Shown: positions 34,201 to 43,053 of the stretch, in pieces
Layout: every line of letters starts with the position of its first letter
Position numbering within the stretch: position 1 is the stretch's first letter
Assembly (NCBI GenBank): GCA_964036275.1
Contig: OZ038433.1
Location: 42,461,836-42,525,835, forward strand
Source: Litoditis marina
Lineage: Eukaryota; Nematoda; Chromadorea; Rhabditida; Rhabditidae
DNA: 64,000 bases
Direction of reading: 5' to 3'
The notes under the pieces: generated by a model
What the model was told of the DNA's origin: nothing
Database searches by the model: none
What the model saw: only the letters and a program-made list of their open reading frames with translations
Made by a program: the position numbers and the translations under genes

Positions 34201-35541
34201 GTTGAAGGATTTAACCAGATGGTTATTCCGAAAGTCCGATTTGCCTCTTCGTGTGGCATAGTCGGGGGAGGTAGACTTGAAAGTCAAATCGCCCAAGCAA
34301 AAGAGCTCGATTTGAGAGTTCGAACGATTATCAAAGAGTCGCATACACGCGAGTCGAATAGTGCTAATTCGAGACTCTATGTCAGCCGCGCAAATGGAGG
34401 GCTAGGAATTCGTTTAGCTGTCGAAGCAATGGAAGATTCCATTGTGTACACGTGGTCGTACCTGGTAACGAGACCGGACTTAAGGGTCTGTGTCGCGCTT
34501 GCCGAGAGGGTCCGAGCTCGCAAAGGCCGAAATATCCTTCAGGATGTCTCGACCGTACTCAAGAAATATGGTCTAGAGGATCATGTGAAGGCAGAAAATG
34601 GAGGAGTCAATGTCTCTAACGTTTTCTACCAGAGGGCAACCGAGGCTGCCCGAGCCATAGTCAGTAAGTTGAGTTCGTTACGAGCTCAACTACATCTGAA
34701 GGAATGGGATGGGCTTAAATGCTCATCTCGCATCCGGAAACGTCTACCTGACGTTGATGGTCATAGAGCAGAACTATGCTTGAATGATTCGTTCCTATGG
34801 TCCGCCAAAGGGATGGTCAGTTCAGAGGTGCTGCGAATGGTGTGGGGAGCCCAGGAGGGAACTCTCTACACGAAAGGTTCCGTTAGACGAACCGGCCAAG
34901 ACAAACTCTGTCGCAACAAGTGCGGAGGATTTATTGAGACAGAAGAACACATAGTGTCCGGATGTCCCAAATGGAGATCTACCTTAATGGTGGATCGACA
35001 CAACGAAATCTGTAAGGTTTTATACCAACAGATCTTGTTGAAATACGGACATGTAGTCAATCTGCGAAAGCCGATTGAAGGAGTGTTCGAAACCGCAAAA
35101 GTAGTAATATACTACGATCAACCTATTTGGGTAACCGAGCAGGTGAATCATAATAAGCCAGATATAGTCATCTGGGAAAAGGACACGAAGCGAATCTTCA
35201 TCATTGAGGTATCCGTTTCATGGTTCAAGAGAGTCTCATATCAAGAGACTCGAAAATATGGCAAGTACGGCACCAATGGTAACTTACCTGAGGATGCGCC
35301 GGTGAGTACATACTCTCCGGGTAACTGCCTAGCAAAGGCCCTAAGGAAGGACCGACATTGTGAAACCACAGTTCTACCCATAGTGGTAGGAGCATGTGGA
35401 GAATGTAGCCCAAATCTAAGGGGGTACCTGGATAATCTGAAACTTAAATGTTCAACAGATTATCTATTAGAGAGAATCACGCGAAGTGCGGCCATAGGCA
35501 CACATCGCATTCTCAAAAACCATTTTGCAGTAGCAGAATGA
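31276..35541 (+). CDS. R4 retrotransposon protein: Myb-like, reverse transcriptase, CCHC, restriction-like endonuclease
   Basis: 1421 aa, uninterrupted. The start is chosen for its strong context (AACCATGGG) and position near the element 5' end. Domains seen: a Myb/SANT-like segment around residues 106-160 (W106 to about F157), probably for target DNA binding; a low-complexity acidic region with two ~64-aa tandem repeats from about residue 211; a long coiled-coil-like charged stretch at about 380-560; then reverse transcriptase with WKAPGPDGIHAGWW, NYRPI, motif A VDMKKAYD (760-767), motif B QGDTLSP (824-830), motif C YMDD (869-872) and YKYLGI. After the thumb come a CX3CX8HX4C knuckle (C1212, C1216, H1225, C1230) and a restriction-like endonuclease with KPDIVIW (P1295, D1296), FIIEVSV and a downstream KYGKYG. 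The order matches single-ORF R2/R4-group elements: the protein nicks 26S rDNA and primes reverse transcription there. All catalytic residues I can check are present. I do not see an N-terminal C2H2 finger like that of R2. Confidence 0.95.
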   Translation: MGSNIDSRYGARDLQRDGTHAAPRTPCRRLTSRRPGVTSSESVAGAAMAPETATVSPTAAPAVRDTASTSDRASQESRNELDMELSNPIKQSNRLTVARKTKGKEWLQLELSILQQLTATHKGPSHMNWKAVLEGWKEFDPNESRTLNSLKATYAKFRPVWEGTGQLAPNHRKRKTVQGPMAAKRPRAEPLEALRTLNQTDNGEVTEPEVDTTGAPESVVETEEDQSRTPVRTTTQLETATESNVEATGGSPELATEESESSVRKRSVATVQLEDTTGAPEPEVEIEEDQSRTPMRTTTRLETATESNVEATGGSPELATEESESRVRKRSVTTPQLVTEEDNILATAKRNKPSENIHTDTVHLAGDLAKAESKTEEEEDRFTAVFFRIYAKAMGCMQRRPTKAPRGNIPNRLLDLAERLLKEILDKGSRNQKQFIRQLNAATYAAGSAISQFMLEENREKLEERISYEKSLLERRKLLISFIGKISSEIERISGGRDPTQEDRINREAIREKYGCVTLEELGSQRTQLTDRLRTCKANLKEALTAKERRKVRKLGAKYATSEKRGTESIPLDKVRDFWKPIVGEAKPFRLTEELKAWAKSVKSTPATEEALTSEQWKKLFSKIKPWKAPGPDGIHAGWWKKLPLAKLALQQWCEKALANPRGAISSWLCSGRVVLIQKDLNGDSQDPSNYRPIACLNTCYKILTAMLSVKIKNTIGDKFPKEQLALIEGLWGCTHAHILDQTIVKDSLVAKKDLHILWVDMKKAYDSMSQGAIQWTLRKWGVHESISHLLAVLMKNYAVTYCGFENGRNRSSEKLLVKNGLMQGDTLSPLLFCLTMAPVSWWLRTNIEPVETKVDAEGVSLKIGHLFYMDDLKVYSSKLADLARAKVAISEIGSSLGLELNLKKCAIKSIAYEPNQSPRELDGIPTLEGDTTYKYLGIDQTGLRDQSELWRRVRLDCLNTAYKLFNSSLTVKQKVEGFNQMVIPKVRFASSCGIVGGGRLESQIAQAKELDLRVRTIIKESHTRESNSANSRLYVSRANGGLGIRLAVEAMEDSIVYTWSYLVTRPDLRVCVALAERVRARKGRNILQDVSTVLKKYGLEDHVKAENGGVNVSNVFYQRATEAARAIVSKLSSLRAQLHLKEWDGLKCSSRIRKRLPDVDGHRAELCLNDSFLWSAKGMVSSEVLRMVWGAQEGTLYTKGSVRRTGQDKLCRNKCGGFIETEEHIVSGCPKWRSTLMVDRHNEICKVLYQQILLKYGHVVNLRKPIEGVFETAKVVIYYDQPIWVTEQVNHNKPDIVIWEKDTKRIFIIEVSVSWFKRVSYQETRKYGKYGTNGNLPEDAPVSTYSPGNCLAKALRKDRHCETTVLPIVVGACGECSPNLRGYLDNLKLKCSTDYLLERITRSAAIGTHRILKNHFAVAE
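31906..32289 (+). repeat. Internal 192-bp tandem duplication in the R4 ORF
   Basis: Two in-frame copies start at GATACCACTGGTGCG, 31906 and 32098. They encode ~64-aa repeats rich in T, E and S that end in VRKRSV. The high DNA identity suggests a young duplication in a spacer-like protein region. Confidence 0.85.
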
Positions 35542-36069
35542 TTAGGCACTGTGTGCCGCAATACACCCTACGGGGCAGAGGATTTACCTTGTAAATCCGA
35601 AACACAAGTTGTGGTTCATTGCCTTTTGAACACAACTAAAACTGCAGATCTTGGCCGTATCCATTGCCTTTTGGAAACTGTCTAACACTGCAGTGTACCC
35701 TTCGGGGAAGAGGAACTTCTTAATTGTAGTCCGATGCCACGCTAAAAACGTTGATGAACCGTCGTCGCCGACGCTAGACGCTAGACGTCTAGTATTAACA
35801 GTGCAGCGACCTCATTGATGGAATGCGAACCCGAGGATAACCAAAGTTTGCCTTGTGCTTACGAGTTAGAGGGAAGTCGCGAAGTGGCCAAAAAAAGGTT
35901 CTAGTAAGCTTGCGAACGAATCTTAATCGTGTCCCGTACTGTGAGACTCGAGAGCGGGAGGAGGCATGTATTTGCGGATCGCCGTCACTAGGGCGTAGTA
36001 GGGTTCATTGAGAATCTTGCAATCCAGATAATTGCTGGCGTTCTATGATTACCATCAATAAAGTGGATG
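35542..36069 (+). other. R4 3' untranslated region
   Basis: About 528 nt, ending CCATCAATAAAGTGGATG. In related elements the 3' UTR RNA is recognised by the protein during target-primed reverse transcription. Its last 165 nt reappear at 45686-45850. Confidence 0.8.

Positions 36070-36081
<12 letters not shown>
36070..36081 (+). repeat. Target-site duplication, 3' copy
   Basis: AGTGACGCGCAT, then 26S resumes with GAATGGATTAACGAGATTCC. Confidence 0.9.
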
Positions 36082-36102
<21 letters not shown>

Positions 36103-36113
36103 ACTGTCCCTAA

Positions 36114-36153
<40 letters not shown>

Positions 36154-36159
36154 CAAATA

Positions 36160-36197
<38 letters not shown>

Positions 36198-36568
36198 TTG
36201 ACATTGTGAAGAGTCATGAGAGGTGTAGCATAGGTGGGAGACTTCGGTCGCCAATGAAATACCACCACTTTCATCGATTCTTTACTTATTCGGTAAGGCG
36301 AGGATTGGGCTTCGGCTCTTTCTTCTTAGTGTTAAGCGTGGTCACCTGGTGACTGCGTGACTCTCGCCGAAGACAGTGTCAGGCGGGGAGTTTGACTGGG
36401 GCGGTACATCTGTCAAATCGTAACGCAGGTGTCCTAAGGCTAGCTCAGAGAGGACGGAAACCTCTCGTAGAGCAAAAGGGCAAAAGCTCGCTTGATCTTG
36501 ACTTTCAGTACGAGTACAGACCGCGAAAGCGTGGCCTATCGATCCTTTTAATCCAGATTGTTTCTGGT

Positions 36569-36612
<44 letters not shown>

Positions 36613-36635
36613 AGCCAAGCGTCCATAGCGACGTT

Positions 36636-36673
<38 letters not shown>

Positions 36674-36715
36674 CGAAGCAGAATTCGCCAAGCGTTGGAT
36701 TGTTCACCCACTAAT

Positions 36716-36770
<55 letters not shown>

Positions 36771-37175
36771 TAGACTAATTGTTGCGATAGTATTCTACTT
36801 TAGTACGAGAGGAACAAGTAGTACTAACATTTGGTTCATGGACTTGGTCGAAAGGCCAATGGTCCGAAGCTACCATTAGTGGGATTATGACTGAACGCCT
36901 CTAAGTCAGAATCCCGTCTAGTCAAGGCAGCAATAACTTTGCTTCCCGGTGTCGGGAGGCATCTCTATCTCGTGGTAACGCGAGAGCTTATGCCCTATTA
37001 TATGGCCTGGCCGAGGAAGGGAATCTTCCTTGGTTGCCAAAGCCGGATCACTCTGGTTCAATGTCGGGGCGCAAAATCACTTGCATACGACTTGTATACT
37101 GGTCAAGGTGTTGTATCCAGTAGAGCAGTCTCTTTATACTGCGATCTGTTGAGACTATCCTTTGATTGGGTGCTT
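36082..37175 (+). rRNA. 26S rRNA, 3' part after the R4 element
   Basis: Contains the R1-site neighbourhood (ACGAGATTCCCACTGTCCCT), the sarcin-ricin loop AGTACGAGAGGAAC near 36802 and a nematode-like 3' end region GATCTGTTGAGAC. The exact mature 3' end is an estimate. Confidence 0.9.
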
Positions 37176-37228
37176 TGTTATTGCTTTGTTTCCCGGGACC
37201 TATGAAGCGACCGGGTTTAGGGGTCGGA

Positions 37229-37261
37229 GCAAATCCCAAGTGCGGAGCACTTGGGATTTGC
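37229..37261 (+). terminator. 15-bp perfect hairpin downstream of 26S
   Basis: Stem GCAAATCCCAAGTGC/GCACTTGGGATTTGC with loop GGA, about 55 nt after the estimated 26S end. Position and shape suit a pre-rRNA 3' processing hairpin (RNase III type) or part of the Pol I termination region; this role is inference. Confidence 0.55.
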
Positions 37262-37729
37262 GCTCGATACCTCACGGGGCAATTTATTTTCAATACGTTG
37301 GATACCATTTGAAAATGCCCTTAAGCGTAACGTTAAAGTGAGTTTCTAAGGACCCAAAGTTCGATTTTCCCTAACGTAAAATTTGCCGTTCTGGGGGTAG
37401 TCCAAAGGCACTTTTGAGGGGTATGGGGTAGCAAATTGAGGTTAACTTTACTTTTTAGACTGTTTTGGGGCTTAAGTAGGTTAAGGTTATCACGTTAGGG
37501 TCGTTTAAGTAGAATTTCAAGAGTTAGGAGAGGCCAGCGGATCGTGGGACTGTTGGACAACTGTTCGTTTGGCACTGTAGCCCTTTCGACCTTTTTGCCC
37601 AATTGTCTAACTATCTGTGAATTACTCTGTGTTTGGGATGTTGAGGTAGTAAATATTGTTACGTTAGGGTCCATTAGGTGAACGTTACCGTTGTTTAGGG
37701 TGTTAGGTTTAGTTTTCGAATTAGCCTTT

Positions 37730-37786
37730 GTAAAAGTTCAACTTTTGTGAAACTGCGAACGGCTCATTAGTGCAGCTATCATTCTC
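37730..37786 (+). pseudogene. 18S 5'-end fragment, sense, in spacer
   Basis: About 57 nt matching 18S 39830-39886 (one A fewer in a run, and GTGCAG for GAGCAG). A second copy lies 226 bp on at 37956-38012, and both recur in spacer 3 at 47511 and 47737. Confidence 0.88.
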
Positions 37787-38411
37787 GGTTTTACTTGGGT
37801 TGACCGATTTTTTGGCATGGCTTAATCTTTTACTTGGAAATTCCGTATTTTACATTAATTTTCCCTGAAATTCACATATGTTATACAACTCTGTTAGTTA
37901 AGTAACATATCCAAAATTCAGCCAATATAATGGTTTAGTTTTTGAATTAGCCTTTGTAAAAGTTCAACTTTTGTGAAACTGCGAACGGCTCATTAGTGCA
38001 GCTATCATTCTCGGTTTTACTTGGGTTGACCGATTTTTTGGCATGGCTTAATCTTTTACTTGGAAATTCCGTATTTTACATTAATTTTCCCTGAAATTCA
38101 CATATGTTATACAACTCTGTTAGTTAAGTAACATATCCAAAATTCAGCCAATATAATGGTTTAGTTTTTGAATTAACCTTCGAACTAGGTTGACCGATTT
38201 TTTGGCATGGCTTAATCTTTTACTTGGGTTGACCGATTTTTTGGCATGGCTTAATCTTTTACTTGGAAATTTCGTATTTTACATTAGTTTTCCCTGAAAC
38301 TTACATATGTTGTACAACTCTATTAGTTCTATAACATATCCAAAATTCAGCCAATATAATGGTTTAGTTTTCGAATTAGGCTTCATTTTGGACCAGTGGC
38401 GTATTTTTAGA

Positions 38412-38444
38412 CTTGAGCATACAGCGCTGACAGAATCAATCAGA
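38412..38444 (-). pseudogene. 18S 5'-end fragment, antisense, in type A spacer repeat
   Basis: 33 bp exactly complementary to 18S 39776-39808. Further copies start at 38619, 39232, 43165, 43372, 43985, 44598, 48193, 48400, 49013, 52946, 53153 and 53766. Type B repeats carry the adjoining 22 bp (18S 39805-39826), also antisense. Confidence 0.93.
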
Positions 38445-39773
38445 GAGCCACGGGTCAACCTGCGAAACCCCGAAAATTTCGTATTTTACATTAGTTTTCC
38501 CTGAAATTCACATATGTTGTACAACTCTATTAGTTCTATAACATATCCAAAATTCAGCCAATATAATGGTTTAGTTTTCGAATTAGGCTTCATTTTGGAC
38601 CAGTGGCGTATTTTTAGACTTGAGCATACAGCGCTGACAGAATCAATCAGAGAGCCACGGGTCAACCTGCGAAACCCCGAAAATTTCGTATTTTACATTA
38701 GTTTTCCCTGAAATTCACATATGTTATACAACTCTATTAGTTCTATAACATATCCAAAATTCAGCCAATATAATGGTTTAGTTTTCGAATTAGCCTTCGA
38801 ACTAGGTTGACCGATTTTTTGGCATGGCTTAATCTTTTACTTGGGTTGACCGATTTTTTGGCATGGCTTAATCTTTTACTTGGAAATTTCGTATTTTACA
38901 TTAGTTTTCCCTGAAATTCACATATGTTATACAACTCTATTAGTTCTATAACATATCCAAAATTCAGCCAATATAATGGTTTAGTTTTCGAATTAGCCTT
39001 CGAACTAGGTTGACCGATTTTTTGGCATGGCTTAATCTTTTACTTGGGTTGACCGATTTTTTGGCATGGCTTAATCTTTTACTTGGAAATTTCGTATTTT
39101 ACATTAGTTTTCCCTGAAACTTACATATGTTGTACAACTCTATTAGTTCTATAACATATCCAAAATTCAGCCAATATAATGGTTTAGTTTTCGAATTAGG
39201 CTTCATTCTGGACCAGTGGCGTATTTTTAGACTTGAGCATACAGCGCTGACAGAATCAATCAGAGAGCCACGGGTCAACCTGCGAAACCCCGAAAATTTC
39301 GTATTTTACATTAGTTTTCCCTGAAATTCACATATGTTATACAACTCTATTAGTTCTATAACATATCCAAAATTCAGCCAATATAATGGTTTAGTTTTTG
39401 AATTGGGCTCCACTTTTTGCAAGATATTTTCTACTTTATCACACTTGAGTCGGTAGGTTTGGCGAGTCGTTAGGATGGGACTAATAGTTTCGAAAGAAAT
39501 TATTAATTTTCCCAACTACACATCGTAACGTGTCTTCGGACTAGCGGAGCGATAAACGTCTCTTTATTGAGACATTAGTAGCTGGTGTTGTAAATAGCCA
39601 ATTTTTCGATTTTCGTATGTTTTGTCGGGTGTTTTGTGAAAATTCAAATTTAGCGAAAGCCGTTGTACGGTCGGTGAAAATTCCATGATTCGTTCAAAAT
39701 TTGCCTTCTTATTGTTTTTCTAAATAATCACGGAATTTTTGCTGATTTCTTCCACGACTCTCGCCCCCCTGCG

Positions 39774-40877
39774 TATCTGATTGATTCTGTCAGCGCTGTA
39801 TGCTCAAGTAAAAGATTAAGCCATGCATGTAAAAAGTTCAACTTTTGTGAAACTGCGAACGGCTCATTAGAGCAGCTATCATTCTCTTCGGCTATCCTGA
39901 TGGATAACTGCGGCAATTCTGGAGCTAATACATGCAATAAAGCCTCGACTTCGGAAGAGGTGCAGATATTAGTACAAACCAATCGTTTTCGGACGTAGTT
40001 TGTTGACTCTGAATACCGTAGCTTATCGACGGTTTATCCGTCGATAACCGAAAGAAGTGTCTGCCCTATCAACCAGATGGTAGTCTATTAGTCTACCATG
40101 GTTATCACGGGTAACGGAGAATAAGGGTTCGACTCCGGAGAGGGAGCCTTAGAAACGGCTACCACATCCAAGGAAGGCAGCAGGCGCGTAACTTATCCAC
40201 TACTTCAGTGAGATAGTGACTAAAAATAAAAAGACCGATCCTATGGATCGGTTATTTCAATGAGTTGAGCTTAAATAGCTCTTCGAGGACCCAGTGGAGG
40301 GCAAGTCTGGTGCCAGCAGCCGCGGTAATTCCAGCTCCACTAGTGTAAATCGTCATTGCTGCGGTTAAAAAGCTCGTAGTTGGATCTGAGTCACGTACGT
40401 TGGTTCGCCTCTGGCGTTAATCTTCGTTGTGACTATTTTGCTGGTTTTCTGTGGGTAACTTCGGTTCCTGCAGTGGCTAGCGAGTTTACTTTGAATAAAT
40501 TAGAGTGCTCAAAACAAGCGATTGCTTGAATGCTCGATCATGGAATAATAAAAGAGGACTTCGGTTCTATTTATTGGTTCAAGAACTGAATTAATGGTTA
40601 AGAGGGACAATTCGGGGGCATTCGTATCCCTGCGCGAGAGGTGAAATTCGTGGACCGCAGGGGGACGCCCAAAAGCGAAAGCATTTGCCAAGAATGTCTT
40701 CATTAATCAAGAACGAAAGTCAGAGGTTCGAAGGCGATTAGATACCGCCCTAGTTCTGACCGTAAACTATGCCATCTAGCGATCCGATGGGGCATCTTTG
40801 CCTCGTCGGGGAGCTTCCCGGAAACGAAAGTCTTTCGGTTCCTGGGGTAGTATGGTTGCAAGGCTGAAACTTAAAGA

Positions 40878-40911
<34 letters not shown>

Positions 40912-41344
40912 GCGGCTTAATTTGACTCAACACGGGAAAACTCACCCGGCCCGGACACCGTTAGGATTGACAGATTGAAAGCTCTTTCTCGATTTGGTGG
41001 TTGGTGGTGCATGGCCGTTCTTAGTTGGTGGAGCGATTTGTCTGGTTTATTCCGATAACGAGCGAGACTCTAGCCTACTAAATAGTTTCTGGATCTTTTA
41101 GTCCAGTTAACTTCTTAGAGGGATAAGCGGTGTTTAACCGCACGAGATTGAGCGATAACAGGTCTGTGATGCCCTTAGATGTCCGGGGCTGCACGCGCGC
41201 TACACTGGAAGAATCAGCTGGTCTTCCATTGCCGAAAGGTATTGGTAAACCGTTGAAACTCTTCCGTGACCGGGATAGGGAATTGTAATTATTTCCCTTG
41301 AACGAGGAATTCCTAGTAAGTGTGAGTCATCAGCTCACGTTGAT

Positions 41345-41379
<35 letters not shown>

Positions 41380-41526
41380 GTCCGGGACTGAGCTGTTTCG
41401 AGAAGAGTGAGGACTGCTGCAGCGAGGCTTCGGCTTTACTGTGATGGAAATCACTTTAATCGCAATGGCTTGAACCGGGCAAAAGTCGTAACAAGGTACC
41501 TGTAGGTGAACCTGCAGGTGGATCAT
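39774..41526 (+). rRNA. 18S rRNA, complete copy 1
   Basis: About 1753 nt, the C. elegans length. Starts TATCTGATTGATTCTGTCAG, contains GTGCCAGCAGCCGCGGTAAT and the universal TTGTACACACCGCCCGTCGC, and ends GTAGGTGAACCTGCAGG. No disruption seen. The following 26S is truncated. Confidence 0.96.
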
Positions 41527-41868
41527 CGCTGACCTTCAATGGAATTTCGGCTTTGGTCCTGAGAGTCAGTGGCAAGTGTTGTTTCGGACTTAGTCTGATT
41601 CAGCTGGCTCTCAACCACCTCTCTAGCTCATTGTGAGGCGTCGAGTTTACCGGAGTCGTTTGAGTGACGATGGATGGTTTTCGCGTAGTTCCTGACTTTG
41701 TAGACTTAATGACAGAGCTACTACTGTCACCTCGCAAGTATTTTCGCTGGCTACTGCATGCTACACGCAAGTTACCCGCAAGGGGAGCCTCAATGATCCT
41801 TAACGGACAGCGTCAATACACCTTTCCCTTTAACTAATTGTTTTTGTAACAGTTCGCAAGAACTACTG
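41527..41868 (+). other. ITS1, copy 1
   Basis: About 342 nt spacer between 18S and 5.8S; no gene inside. A small hairpin GTTCGCAAGAAC lies just before 5.8S. Confidence 0.8.
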
Positions 41869-42026
41869 TACTAGCTTTAGCGATGGATCGGTCGATTCGC
41901 GTATCGATGAAAAACGCAGCAAACTGCGTTATTTACCACGAATTGCAGACGCTTTGAGTGGTGAAATTTTGAACGCACAGCGCCGTTGGGACTATTCCCT
42001 TCGGCACGTCTGGTTCAGGGTTGTTT
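41869..42026 (+). rRNA. 5.8S rRNA, complete copy 1
   Basis: About 158 nt, with GATGGATCGGTCGATTCG, AACGCAGCAAACTGCGTTA and GAATTGCAGACGCTTTGAG, very like C. elegans 5.8S. Ends are approximate. Confidence 0.9.
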
Positions 42027-42223
42027 AACTACTACCAAGTGGCTACTTACTTGGTTTGTCGGTTGGCTGCATGCAAATGTACCCTTCCTTAGTTAAGAAT
42101 AACAGCAACATTCGTCTTTGACGTATTGTAGGTTGATTCGCATGACACTGCGTCTTCTCTCGCATGACTACCGTGAGAGTTGACGTGGCTACTTGTGTCG
42201 GCGTTTCATTCCTTGCTAACGCA
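42027..42223 (+). other. ITS2, copy 1
   Basis: Same as 28488-28684. Confidence 0.8.
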
Positions 42224-43053
42224 ACCTGAGCTCAGTCGTGATTACCCGCCGAACTTAAGCATATCATTCAGCGGAGGAAAAGAAACTAACTAGGATTCCC
42301 ATAGTAACGGCGAGTGAACAGGGAAGAGCCCAGCGCTGAATCTCTCGGTCTAAGGCCGCTGAGAACTGTAGCGTATAGGTATGATTTTCTAGCATTACTG
42401 CATGTTCGAAGTCCCTTTGATAGGGGCCACAGTCCTGAGAGGGTGCGAGACCTGTACGAACAGTGGTATTGTTGGTTGATTGTTCCTTGGAGTCGGGTTG
42501 CTTGAAAGTGCAGCCTTAAGTGGGTGATAAACTTCATCTAAGGCTAAATATAGACGCGAATTCGATAGCAAACAAGTACCGTGAGGGAAAGTTGCAAAGA
42601 ACTTTGAAGAGAGAGTTCAAGAGAACGTGAAATCGCTGGAGTGGAACCGGAGAGAGTTGACGTAACTGGGTGGCTAAGTTTGTTGAACTCGCTTAATTGC
42701 GTTTTCATAGAATGGTTGCTGCTTATGGTTGCGCTGGTGGCGTTGATTGTGTTAGCTGACCCGTGTAATGTTGCCCACTTCGGTGGTGTCTTGTTTGCGG
42801 TTAGGTTAATCACGGTTAACGTTTAGCTTTGCTTGCAGAGTGCCAGTGTGAAAGTCGACCACCTTTCCGACCCGTCTTGAAACACGGACCGAGGAGTGTA
42901 ACTTGTACGCGAGTCAAAGGGTTGTAAACCCCACGGCGAAATGAAAGTAAAGGCCGGTTAACCGGTTGACATAGGATCCGTTCTTTGAGCGGCGCACTAT
43001 GGCCCTGTCTTGTCTGCTTGCAGATGGGCAGAGGAAGAGCGTACAGGTTGCGA
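42224..43053 (+). rRNA. 26S rRNA fragment, first 830 nt only
   Basis: Matches 28685-29514, then breaks at GCGTACAGGTTGCGA and continues directly into a type A spacer repeat. It lacks all of the peptidyl-transferase and GTPase-centre domains, so it cannot make a working 26S rRNA. Confidence 0.93.

Larger units (their letters stand above)
31072..36069 (+). mobile_element. R4: R4-clade non-LTR retrotransposon, apparently full length
   Basis: About 5.0 kb inserted in 26S rDNA in the sense direction, flanked by a 12-bp duplication. The site is about 35 bp downstream of the R2 cleavage site (TTAAGGTAGC/CAAATG) and upstream of the R1 site. This is the position known for R4 of nematodes (Ascaris R4Al). 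It has a ~204-nt 5' UTR, one 1421-codon ORF and a ~528-nt 3' UTR. No LTRs or long poly(A) are seen. Such elements are normally co-transcribed with pre-rRNA by Pol I and re-insert by target-primed reverse transcription. The intact ORF suggests recent activity. Confidence 0.93.
37176..39773 (+). repeat. Intergenic spacer 1 with 18S-derived repeats and 5' ETS
   Basis: 37262-37720 is unique. Two 226-bp units follow (offset from 37725 to 37951). Then come alternating units of 207 bp (type A, at 38307, 38514, 39127) and about 203 bp (type B, with two direct copies of GGTTGACCGATTTTTTGGCA). About 39400-39773 is unique and should hold the promoter-proximal 5' ETS; I cannot place the Pol I start. Type A, type B and the 226-bp units all contain pieces of the 18S 5' end. 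Confidence 0.85.

Noticed and set aside
31072..36069. R2 identity for the retrotransposon
   Set aside because: The insertion is about 35 bp downstream of the R2 cleavage position, has a 12-bp duplication as in R4, and the protein shows no N-terminal C2H2 finger.
37440..37700. Telomere-like GTTAGGG words in the spacer
   Set aside because: Isolated occurrences only; no tandem TTAGGC or TTAGGG array.
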